From: Caulobacter hibisci
Lineage (GTDB): Bacteria; Pseudomonadota; Alphaproteobacteria; Caulobacterales; Caulobacteraceae
Reading direction: 5' to 3'
DNA: 44,367 bases
Assembly (NCBI RefSeq): GCF_016135805.1
Contig: NZ_JADWOX010000028.1
Coordinates: 1 to 44,367, forward strand
In this document: positions 10,013 through 18,951 of the stretch, piece by piece
Layout of the letters: each line of letters begins with the position of its first letter
Numbering within the stretch: the stretch's first letter is position 1
Position numbers and translations under genes: made by a program
Notes under the pieces: model-generated
What the model was told of the DNA's origin: nothing
The model's input: the letters and a program-made list of their open reading frames with translations, nothing else
The model's database searches: none

Positions 10013-10909
10013 TCAGGACATCGGCGGCGCGGGCGGCGCGGGGTCCTCCGGCAGCGGAATGAACTCCCCATTGTCCAGATCCGGCAGTTTCATCCGCCCC
10101 GCGCGCCAGTCGGCCTTGGCCTGGTCGATGCGCTCCTTGCTGGTCGAGACGAAGTTCCATTCGATGAAGCGCGGGCCGATCGGCTCGCCGCCCAGCAGCA
10201 TGACCACCGAGGGCTCCAGGGCCTCGAAGACCACGGTCTCGCCGGGGGCGAAGACGGCCATCTGGGCGGTTTCCAGCACGCGGCCGGCGACCTCGACCCG
10301 GCCGCTGGAGACATAGGCCGCGCGCTCGGGATATTCGGCCGGCAGGACCGCCTTGGCCCCGGCCGCCAGCTCCCAGTGGACGTAGAACAGCGGCGAATAG
10401 ACCGGCACCTTCGACTTGGCGCCGAAGGCCTCGCCGGCGATCAGCCGCGCCTTCATCCCGCCGCCCTCGTAGAAGGGCAGATCCTCGCCGCCGGCGTGGT
10501 GGGTGAAGCTCGGGGCGATCTCCTCCAGCTCGGTCGGCAGGGCGATCCAGGCCTGCATGCCGTCCATCAGCCCGCCGTCGTGGCGCAGGGTCTCGAAGCG
10601 CTCGGAATGGGTGATGCCCGAACCGGCGGTCATCCAGTTGACCTCGCCGGGCAGGATCTCGATGTCGGAGCCGACGCTGTCCTTGTGGGTGATGGCGCCG
10701 TCGAACAGGTAGGTCAGGGTCGACAGGCCGATATGGGGGTGGGGCCGCACGTCGACGCTCTTGGGAAAGCCCGGCTGGAAGCTCGCCGGCCCCATGTGGT
10801 CGAGGAACACGAACGGCCCGACCATCCGATGCTTGGCGAACGGCAGCACCCGCCCGACCTCGAAACCGCCGATGTCGCGGCGGCGGGCGTCGATGACGAG
10901 GTCGATCAT
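10013..10909 (-). CDS. pirin family protein
   Basis: A 298-aa bicupin protein. The N-terminal cupin has the full pirin metal site: His57 and His59 (RPHPHIGL), His101 and Glu103 (THSERF), spaced as in characterised pirins. The LPFAKHRMVGPFVFLDHMGP segment (22-41) is also diagnostic. Pirins bind Fe and some have quercetinase activity, while others act as redox regulators. The role here is undefined. The start at 10909 gives MIDLVIDARRRDIGG. A longer reading to 11113 would overlap the next gene and is rejected. The stop codon abuts a palindromic repeat. Confidence 0.93.
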   Translation of the reverse strand: MIDLVIDARRRDIGGFEVGRVLPFAKHRMVGPFVFLDHMGPASFQPGFPKSVDVRPHPHIGLSTLTYLFDGAITHKDSVGSDIEILPGEVNWMTAGSGITHSERFETLRHDGGLMDGMQAWIALPTELEEIAPSFTHHAGGEDLPFYEGGGMKARLIAGEAFGAKSKVPVYSPLFYVHWELAAGAKAVLPAEYPERAAYVSSGRVEVAGRVLETAQMAVFAPGETVVFEALEPSVVMLLGGEPIGPRFIEWNFVSTSKERIDQAKADWRAGRMKLPDLDNGEFIPLPEDPAPPAPPMS

Positions 10910-10988
10910 GGGGTCTCCGTGTCGGTCCGGGGGAAGCGGTTGCGCGGCCGGAGGGTCACACGATCGGGGGCGCGTCGTCTTGTTGAAG

Positions 10989-11222
10989 TTAGCCGTCGGC
11001 GTAGGTCGTCTTCCACAGCTCGGCCAGCGACCGCAGCGCCTCGCCGGGCGTGTCCGTCTGGGACCGCGCGTGCTCGATCCGCAACGCCGAGAGGGTGGCC
11101 TGGAGGCGTTCATCGAGCCGGCGCTTGGCCTCGACGATAGCGGGAGAGAGACCGGGCGCGGGCGCGATGCCGCGCTTGCGGTGCTGGCGGACGGGGAGGG
11201 GATTGCGGCGCTTGTGCTTCAT
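10989..11222 (-). CDS. small basic hypothetical protein
   Basis: A 77-aa protein beginning MKHKRRNPLPVRQHRKRG, strongly basic at the N-terminus and with a predicted helix in the middle (IVEAKRRLDERLQATLSALR). The start is fixed by a good AAGGAG ribosome site 7 bases upstream. The hairpin of a family-2 palindromic repeat ends right next to that ribosome site. The basic tail suggests nucleic-acid or membrane contact, which is inference only. It lies 79 bases upstream of pirin on the same strand and could be cotranscribed. Confidence 0.7.
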   Translation of the reverse strand: MKHKRRNPLPVRQHRKRGIAPAPGLSPAIVEAKRRLDERLQATLSALRIEHARSQTDTPGEALRSLAELWKTTYADG

Positions 11223-11234
11223 GATGATCTCCTT

Positions 11235-11400
11235 CCTTCTCCCCTTGCGGGAGAAGGTGTCGGCGGAGCCGACGGATGAGGGGTTTCTCAGACTTCGGAC
11301 GCTTTGCCCGGCCTGACCGCCGCACGCGGTTGTGAGGTCCGTGAGACCCCTCACCCGACCTCGCTCCGCGAGGCCACCCTCTCCCGCAAGGGGAGAGGGA
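11235..11400. repeat. REP-like inverted pair, family 2 (second copy)
   Basis: CCTTCTCCCC-TTGC-GGGAGAAGG begins at 11235 and continues to GATGAGGGG. A variant of the module returns inverted at about 11345-11400 (ACCCCTCACCC then CCCTCTCCCGCAAGGGGAGA). The left hairpin sits immediately upstream of the ribosome site of the 77-aa protein gene, so it is in that transcript's leader. Confidence 0.8.
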
Positions 11401-11757
11401 ATGGGTGGGCGATCTCACGCGGAAAACCGCTGAGGGGATGGAGAGGGCGCGGGGCGTCCGGACCGCGTCCGGAGCGTGTGTGTTGGTTACCGTTTCGACG
11501 AAGCCTTGACGCCCCGCGCGATCGTTTGACCTCAGGCCGGGACGCGCGGGCCTTTTCCGCCCTGTGTCCCTTCCACCGCGCAGGCTCCCCCGTTCTTGCG
11601 GCCAGGAGGCGCGTATGGCGCGAACCCTCGGGCGGGCGGGAGCCCATGACAGGCAAGCCCCCGATAGGCGGGTTTACGTCCCCCGCCCTCCGTTCAAGCC
11701 CCGCCGGCCCGGCTCACGCCGCTCCAGGAGGCCCCGCTCGATCGCATCACCGTCGCA

Positions 11758-11884
11758 CGCTTCGGGCCGGATCCTTGCGCCCTCTCCCTGCGACGGGACG
11801 AGAGGTATTATGCGGCCGGTTTGGAAGGGGCGGATGGAAAACGCTGATAATTTTCTAGGGCGTTGATTGGGTTGGGGTTTATGG
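11758..11884. repeat. degenerate direct repeat, copy A
   Basis: It starts CGCTTCGGGCCG, contains CCCTCTCCCTGCGACGGGA, and ends with a block around AACGCTGATAATT and GGCGTTGATTGGGTTGG. The same order of blocks recurs in the same orientation at 12962-13087 with many point differences. The two copies flank the 217-aa gene and the mini-gene. Confidence 0.7.
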
Positions 11885-12011
11885 GGCGGCGGACGGGGAT
11901 TGGGGGCGCCACCTTTCCGACTTTTACTCCCGTAAGAATCGAGTCAACCTGTGGATGAATCGCAAAAAGAGAGAATCGCGATAGCCTCTGAAACGAGATC
12001 AGAGGTGCGTC

Positions 12012-12665
12012 ATGCCGACTTTTGGTTTTTCCGCGTTCCTGAAAATGCTGTCCTTGAGCCCGCGTCGGCAAAGGACCGAAATGCGCAATCGCTTGCTGCC
12101 AAGCGACAGCGCCTATGATTTTCATCGCGCTTTTCGCCGCTTTGCTCGCCGGTATTTGGCTGGAGGTGAGCCGATTGGCTCTCTTCTGCGTGAGGCGAGT
12201 GAGATTACGAACCCTGCGGAGGGGCGGTCTGCAATTGCCGCACTTGAGTATCTAGAGGACTGGCGAAGCGACCACCCAGGTCGGGTCAGCCCGATCGCTG
12301 CGCGCGTCTACAGCGATCCTGAGGGCAGGTATAAGGTTCGATATGAGCCTGATTTCGGCATCGACATTGATGGCGTTCTTGTCGCCGTGCACATTTGGAA
12401 CACTAAGCTTCCAGCCTTGGAAGCCAGGATGACCTATGCCGCCCTCACTCTCATGGCGGAGTTGTATGCGGACGAGCCGGGAGATGTCCCGGACCTAGCT
12501 GTCCTCTCAGTGCCAGGTAATCGCCTCTATCGATTGAGCGACGTGCCTGACCAGAGTGTACTGGCAGCGAATGTTGCGTCTGGATTCTCGCGATTGATTG
12601 AAGATGTCCGAAGGGAGCTTTGGCCTCCCAGCCAGCCCGGAGAGGATAGGCCGGATCGGAGATAG
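12012..12665 (+). CDS. hypothetical protein, 217 aa
   Basis: I do not recognise this family with certainty. The first 25 residues are basic and hydrophobic but not a clear signal peptide. The centre reads YEPDFGIDIDGVLVAVHIWN followed by TK. This has the layout of the PD-(D/E)xK nuclease core but lacks the acidic residue before Lys, so any nuclease relation is speculative. The C-terminus is helical and ends in a charged tail. The start at 12012 has an AGAGGTG ribosome site 5-11 bases upstream. Codon use is less GC-biased than in flanking core genes, and the gene sits between two copies of a direct repeat, both pointing to acquired DNA. Confidence 0.75.
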   Translation: MPTFGFSAFLKMLSLSPRRQRTEMRNRLLPSDSAYDFHRAFRRFARRYLAGGEPIGSLLREASEITNPAEGRSAIAALEYLEDWRSDHPGRVSPIAARVYSDPEGRYKVRYEPDFGIDIDGVLVAVHIWNTKLPALEARMTYAALTLMAELYADEPGDVPDLAVLSVPGNRLYRLSDVPDQSVLAANVASGFSRLIEDVRRELWPPSQPGEDRPDRR

Positions 12666-12744
12666 AGTTGATTTGCTTTGAGCCTATTAAATATCAGCAA
12701 GTATTTTGGAGATGATCGTGGCGCGAGTGAAAATCGAATAAGTT

Positions 12745-12915
12745 GTGGATCATCTGAGTTCTGAAATGCGACGCGCACTTGAGGATGCCGTGAGGGAGTG
12801 TGTTCCCGGTGCAGACGTTGACGCTCACCAACTCTTCCGCGCGTTCAAGCGGGCCGTAGGGCGCAAGTGTTCGACTTGGGAGAGCGTGCCAGATCATTAC
12901 GTTGAGAGGGGCTAG
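12745..12915 (+). CDS. small hypothetical protein, 56 aa (49 aa from internal ATG)
   Basis: A frame opens with GTG at 12745 and reads VDHLSSEMRRALEDAVREC, or starts at the ATG at 12766, and ends with TAG at 12913-12915. The C-terminal half FKRAVGRKCSTWESVPDHYV looks like a folded, conserved motif (paired Cys/Trp/Val-Pro-Asp) rather than random translation. I recall similar short alphaproteobacterial proteins but cannot name a family. No strong ribosome site precedes either start. It follows the 217-aa gene by 80 bases. Confidence 0.55.
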   Translation: MDHLSSEMRRALEDAVRECVPGADVDAHQLFRAFKRAVGRKCSTWESVPDHYVERG

Positions 12916-12961
12916 CTCGTCTCTGCTGGTGGCCAGAAGCGATATGAACGTAGTTGTACGG

Positions 12962-13087
12962 CGCTTCGGGCCGCATTCTTGCGCAATCTCCATGCGAAGG
13001 GATGAGGGTGAGGGTCTGCACGAGAGAAAGTGGCGGGCGAAAATGCTAATAATTCTGTACGGCGTTCACTGGGCTGGGCTTGGGTAT
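12962..13087. repeat. degenerate direct repeat, copy B
   Basis: It matches copy A (11758-11884) block by block: CGCTTCGGGCCG start, TCTCCATGCGAAGGGATGAG in the middle, then AAATGCTAATAATT and GGCGTTCACTGGGCTGGG. Identity looks high in the blocks and low between them. An 84-codon open frame across it is not credible as a gene because its homologous stretch in copy A has stop codons. Confidence 0.7.
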
Positions 13088-13146
13088 CGTGGCCGACAGG
13101 GGGCTCCACTTGATAATATTGGTGTGGAGCGGGCGACGTTTGATCG

Positions 13147-14421
13147 TCAAAGATAGGCTTCGATATCCGATTTTCGCTTGATGTTTAGTGATATGGGGGA
13201 TTGGTAGTCTTTCATGTTGATTAATCCTAAATCGCGAAGTGTTTTCAATGATGCATCGAACGTAACCACCTTCTTCGCGAAATGGTTTTTCAATGTATCT
13301 ATGGAGACGGTGTTTCGCCCCCAATAATTTCTAACTTGTAGTACGGAAAGTATCTGCCTTGAGCCAACGTCAATATCCATTCTCGTTTTGAGTCCAGATA
13401 TTGATTGATCCAAATTCTCTAATATGTTGTCGAATTTTTCTATCCCAAAATAGTGGCTATGCGTCTGCCTAATCGTCGATATGTCGGATGATCCGATAAG
13501 GACAACTTCAAAATTTTCGTCAGCCGGGAATTGTTGTTCGTAGCTTACATACTTTTGAGTGGCCTCTTCTGCATTTCTGCTCACGGACGCCCAGGTGACA
13601 AATTCGCCTGTTTTCCAGTCGAATACGATGATCCAGTTGTCAATATCTCCTGATCCGCCTTCCACGGATTTTAGTGTTCTGATAACGTCCTCATTTACGT
13701 AACTATCAAATATCCGATGTTTATCGGATGCGTAAATTATATTTTGTGCCTCCTCTCTTTGTCGATCGAGTGACACTTTATTCCTTGCGTCAGGGTCTCT
13801 TCCGCTCTCAATTTCGTAGAAAATATCTGATAGAGACTTAAAATATCCTATAACTTTAGGGTGCCCATCTTGCTCTTTTAGGTGATGGCCATAAATTATA
13901 GAGCTTCTTTCTATGGACTCTGCCCAGTAGTGCTGAACTCTGCTTCTTATTTGAAGCTCCAGGGTCTTTTTATCTCTTTCTAGAATGAGATGAGCTCCTC
14001 GATATCCAGTCTCATCTCGTCCTTTCTCTCTGTAATCTGTTACCCTTTTAAGGGTGAATGCGGCTCCTGAATTTATTTGTTCAGATATAAAATCTATAAG
14101 CTTGTCAACGTCGTTATTTTTATCAACGATAATGCGACTTCCGCCAATATCTTGTAGTTGCGTTAATCTAACGCTTAATCTTTTCAATTTCCGTAAAATT
14201 TGAGGCTTTCGCTTTAATCTCTGGGCAAGATAATATTTAGTGCCATAGTCCTGTAACCACATTTGTATTTCGTGCGTAGTCTTTGATAGTGGGTCTAGGT
14301 GTGATGCTCTATACTGATCGAAATTGTACTCAAACTCGATCAATTCCTCGGTAAGGTCGCCGCCCTCAGACAGCATCTTTCCTGCTCGATCAATTCTACT
14401 TTTGGAAAGTGCTGTTGCCAT
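13147..14421 (-). CDS. RelA/SpoT-domain protein (candidate small alarmone synthetase or toxSAS)
   Basis: A 424-aa protein. Residues 50-180 form a (p)ppGpp-synthetase-type nucleotidyltransferase domain: DIGGSRIIV (Asp91, Mg-binding), GYRGAHLIL (Tyr140, substrate stacking) and LELQIRSRVQHYWAE (Glu155 and Gln157). No HD hydrolase, TGS or ACT domain is present. The C-terminal 200 residues contain a compact region (IDNWIIVFDWKTGEFVTW) and a final helical segment that resembles a winged helix. I do not recognise them as a named domain. Composition is strikingly different from neighbours: bases 13381-13440 hold 19 G/C of 60, against 42 of 60 at 15001-15060 in uvrB. That indicates horizontal acquisition. 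The start at 14421 is the first ATG after the uvrB stop. Synthetase, tRNA-pyrophosphorylating toxin and phage-defence roles are all possible. Confidence 0.85.
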   Translation of the reverse strand: MATALSKSRIDRAGKMLSEGGDLTEELIEFEYNFDQYRASHLDPLSKTTHEIQMWLQDYGTKYYLAQRLKRKPQILRKLKRLSVRLTQLQDIGGSRIIVDKNNDVDKLIDFISEQINSGAAFTLKRVTDYREKGRDETGYRGAHLILERDKKTLELQIRSRVQHYWAESIERSSIIYGHHLKEQDGHPKVIGYFKSLSDIFYEIESGRDPDARNKVSLDRQREEAQNIIYASDKHRIFDSYVNEDVIRTLKSVEGGSGDIDNWIIVFDWKTGEFVTWASVSRNAEEATQKYVSYEQQFPADENFEVVLIGSSDISTIRQTHSHYFGIEKFDNILENLDQSISGLKTRMDIDVGSRQILSVLQVRNYWGRNTVSIDTLKNHFAKKVVTFDASLKTLRDLGLINMKDYQSPISLNIKRKSDIEAYL

Positions 14422-14513
14422 TGAAGAGGTCCATTCGGCGCAGTGGTCGGCTCCCGCATTAGTGGAGCTTAGCTGCTTGGCAAAGTCGAGCCTTGAAATA
14501 GCTCCATCGCCCC

Positions 14514-16781
<2,268 letters not shown>

Positions 16782-16822
16782 GGCCCAAATCTAGGGGCGC
16801 GGAGGCCTCAAGGCCAGGGGGC

Positions 16823-16845
16823 CTGCTGACAGACGCTGTCAGCAG
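16823..16845. promoter_or_regulatory. perfect 10-bp inverted repeat upstream of uvrB
   Basis: CTGCTGACAG-ACG-CTGTCAGCAG is a perfect palindrome with a 3-base centre, 42 bases upstream of the uvrB start and about 130 upstream of the lipoprotein gene. It has no T-run, so it is more likely an operator or structured leader than a terminator. The binding factor is unknown. Confidence 0.5.
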
Positions 16846-16888
16846 ACTGGCGGCAGGTGGCGGGAGGGCGTGCTCGCGCGGGACGGGG

Positions 16889-16912
16889 TTTTGTGACGCT
16901 ACTGTCGCAAAA
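16889..16912. promoter_or_regulatory. imperfect inverted repeat upstream of the surface-lipoprotein gene
   Basis: TTTTGTGAC-N6-GTCGCAAAA has 9-bp arms with one mismatch and lies 66 bases before the preferred lipoprotein start. It is embedded in the most AT-rich stretch of the intergenic region, so promoter overlap is likely. Whether it responds to iron or haem, as TbpB-like systems often do, cannot be judged. Confidence 0.4.
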
Positions 16913-16977
16913 AGCAACTTGCGGTAACAAAACTTATGGACGTAAATCGCCGCAGCTTCAGTGTGGGGATTTGCGTC

Positions 16978-18951
16978 ATGGGTCATAGGGGCATGGTGTC
17001 GCTCGCCGTCCTGGGGATGGCGAGCCTGGTGGCGGCCTGCGGCGGCGGTGGCGGTGGCGGCGGACCGTCGACCGGCGTGACCACCCCGACTCCTCCGCCG
17101 CCGACGGTGACCCCGACCCCGCCGGCCCCCGTGCCGGTCAACGGCATGCCGGTCTCCGACTGCGCGGCGCGGCCGACGGCCCTGTCGTGCGGGGCGCGGA
17201 CGGCCGTGGCGCTGCTGGGCGGCTTCGTGCGGCGCGACACCTCGCCGGTGGCCGGGGCGGCGCCGACCTACCAGCTGAGCGCGACGGCGGTGTCGGGCAA
17301 TGGCGCGAGCTTCTCGTCGGGCGACCCGACGGTCGGCGGCGACGAGACCATCACCCTGAACGCCGCGACCTCCTCGGCCACCCTGAAGAGCTTCGGCCCG
17401 ACCTTCGTCGGCGGCTCGGACGCCCTGGGCGGCTACACCCAGCGCGACCTGGGCAACGGCCAGCGGCTGCGGATCTACAACCTGAACCAGGGCTCGACCC
17501 CGTCGCTGGACTATGTGCTGCTGACGCGCTTCGACGGCCTGTGGGAGGGCACGGACGGCGTGGGCGGGGCGAAGATCTCGGCTCCGATCGTGCTGTACGG
17601 GGCGTTCGGCCAGACCGCGAGCCTGAGCCGCGGGACCTATCGCGGCACGGCCAGCTACGCCGGCCAGACGCGCGGCCTGGTGATCAGCGGCGGGACGGAT
17701 CTCGACACCCGCAGCGACCTGGCCGTCAACCTGAACCTGGAGACCGGCTACCTGTCGGGGCGGACCAGCAACTTCCAGGTGCTGGGGAGCAACGGCGTGG
17801 TCGCCGCCCCGGCCCAGCCGCTGGATTTCGTGTTTACCGCCACCCTGGCCGGCTGGAGCGGCGGGACGGCGGCGTCGACCTTCAGCGGCGTGGCGCGCGG
17901 CGCCCCGGGCACGGACTCCACCCTGCGCGGCATGGTCGAGGGGGCGTTCTACGGCGCGGCCGGCGGCCAGGCCGAGGAGATCGCCTTCGCCTACAACCTG
18001 GGCAGCAACCTCGACTCCTCCAGCGCCACGACCCGGATCATCGGCGTCGGCGGCGCCGGCCTGACGGCGGCGATGGCGACCAGCCTGCCGGCCGAGGCCA
18101 GCTGCGCTACCGCGCCGGGCCAGATCGCCTGCGCGACCAGCGCCCTGACCCTGTCGGGGGCCTCGACCTCGACGACGGCGTCGAGCTCCACCGCCACCGA
18201 CCGCCGGATCGACGCGGCGGGCAGCGCGATCTCGGTGACCTTCACGCCGGGCGACCCGACGACCACCACCGACGACCGCTACACCGTGCGCTATGGACCG
18301 AGCGGCTACGAGAGCACCTACCAGGGCCTCTCGACCGTCAATGACGGCCTGAGTTCGTATCGTCGCGCCGTGCAGACGGTCGGCGGGCGGGGCGAGGCCC
18401 TCTATCTGATGGACATCAACAACGTCTTCGCCAGCAGCCTGGACTACGTGCAACTGGTGTCGTTCGAGCGCGACCTGGGGACCAGCGCGCAGCTGGCCTT
18501 CCTCAACGTCGGCGCGCAGACGGCGGCCTCGTCGATGCCGACCACGGGCACGGGCAAGTTCGAGGGCGAGACGCGCGGCACGCTGTTCCTGGGTCAGGGC
18601 TCGGGGCTCTACACCACGGCCAGCGACATCGAGATGACCGCCAACTTCGCCACCGGCGCGGTGAGCGGCTCGACCTTCAACTTCCGCACCCGCGACCAGA
18701 GCGGCAATCTCAACACCCTGGCCAACAATCCCGACTTCACCTTCAGCGCCTCGATCGCCTCGGGAACCTCGACCTTCTCGGGCTCAGCCACGCAGTCGGG
18801 CTTCGGCGGCGGCGCCCAGCCGATGACCGGCACGGTGCAGGGCGGGTTCTACGGTCCCGGCGCGGCCGAGGCGGGTCTGGCCTACAGCCTGCAGTCCTCC
18901 AGCGGAAACGCCTGGATGCAGGGCGCGGCGGTGCTGGGCCGCAAGCCTTGA
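16978..18951 (+). CDS. TbpB-like surface lipoprotein (Slam substrate candidate)
   Basis: A 657-aa lipoprotein with signal MGHRGMVSLAVLGMASLVAAC, a lipobox cysteine, then a Gly tract and a Thr/Pro linker (about 20-50) typical of tethered surface lipoproteins. Two similar lobes follow. Each ends in the transferrin-binding-protein-type barrel pattern of Gly-rich strands and a GxFYG signature (VEGAFYGAAGGQAEE at the end of lobe 1, VQGGFYGPGAAEAG near the C-terminus). A longer start at 16936 would add 14 residues before the hydrophobic segment. I prefer 16978 for signal-peptide geometry. Its stop overlaps the start of the downstream Slam-like gene, so the two are translationally coupled. The ligand is unknown. 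Transferrin itself is unlikely in an environmental host. Confidence 0.85.
   Translation: MGHRGMVSLAVLGMASLVAACGGGGGGGGPSTGVTTPTPPPPTVTPTPPAPVPVNGMPVSDCAARPTALSCGARTAVALLGGFVRRDTSPVAGAAPTYQLSATAVSGNGASFSSGDPTVGGDETITLNAATSSATLKSFGPTFVGGSDALGGYTQRDLGNGQRLRIYNLNQGSTPSLDYVLLTRFDGLWEGTDGVGGAKISAPIVLYGAFGQTASLSRGTYRGTASYAGQTRGLVISGGTDLDTRSDLAVNLNLETGYLSGRTSNFQVLGSNGVVAAPAQPLDFVFTATLAGWSGGTAASTFSGVARGAPGTDSTLRGMVEGAFYGAAGGQAEEIAFAYNLGSNLDSSSATTRIIGVGGAGLTAAMATSLPAEASCATAPGQIACATSALTLSGASTSTTASSSTATDRRIDAAGSAISVTFTPGDPTTTTDDRYTVRYGPSGYESTYQGLSTVNDGLSSYRRAVQTVGGRGEALYLMDINNVFASSLDYVQLVSFERDLGTSAQLAFLNVGAQTAASSMPTTGTGKFEGETRGTLFLGQGSGLYTTASDIEMTANFATGAVSGSTFNFRTRDQSGNLNTLANNPDFTFSASIASGTSTFSGSATQSGFGGGAQPMTGTVQGGFYGPGAAEAGLAYSLQSSSGNAWMQGAAVLGRKP

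Larger units (their letters stand above)
11223..12011. other. gene-free accessory stretch with repeats
   Basis: A family-2 repeat pair (11235-11400) and the first copy of a degenerate direct repeat (11758-11884) lie here. Open frames spanning 11304-11866 pass straight through the repeats, have biased Arg/Pro/Gly/Ser content and no family features, so I call no gene. A short imperfect hairpin around 11656-11676 has no convincing terminator tail. The last 70 bases carry three GAATCG words (11936, 11957, 11973) and must include the promoter of the next gene. Confidence 0.55.

Noticed and set aside
11600..11700. Structured RNA gene or riboswitch
   Set aside because: GC-rich segments can pair, but I could not match any known RNA consensus and only weak hairpins form.
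11304..11866. Open frames of 100-184 codons
   Set aside because: They run through palindromic repeats and have no ribosome site or family resemblance.
12902..13156. 84-codon frame over repeat copy B
   Set aside because: The homologous stretch in copy A has stop codons in the matching frame, so the repeat is not coding.
16782..16935. LexA SOS box before uvrB
   Set aside because: No GTTC-N7-GTTC or its reverse complement is present in the region.
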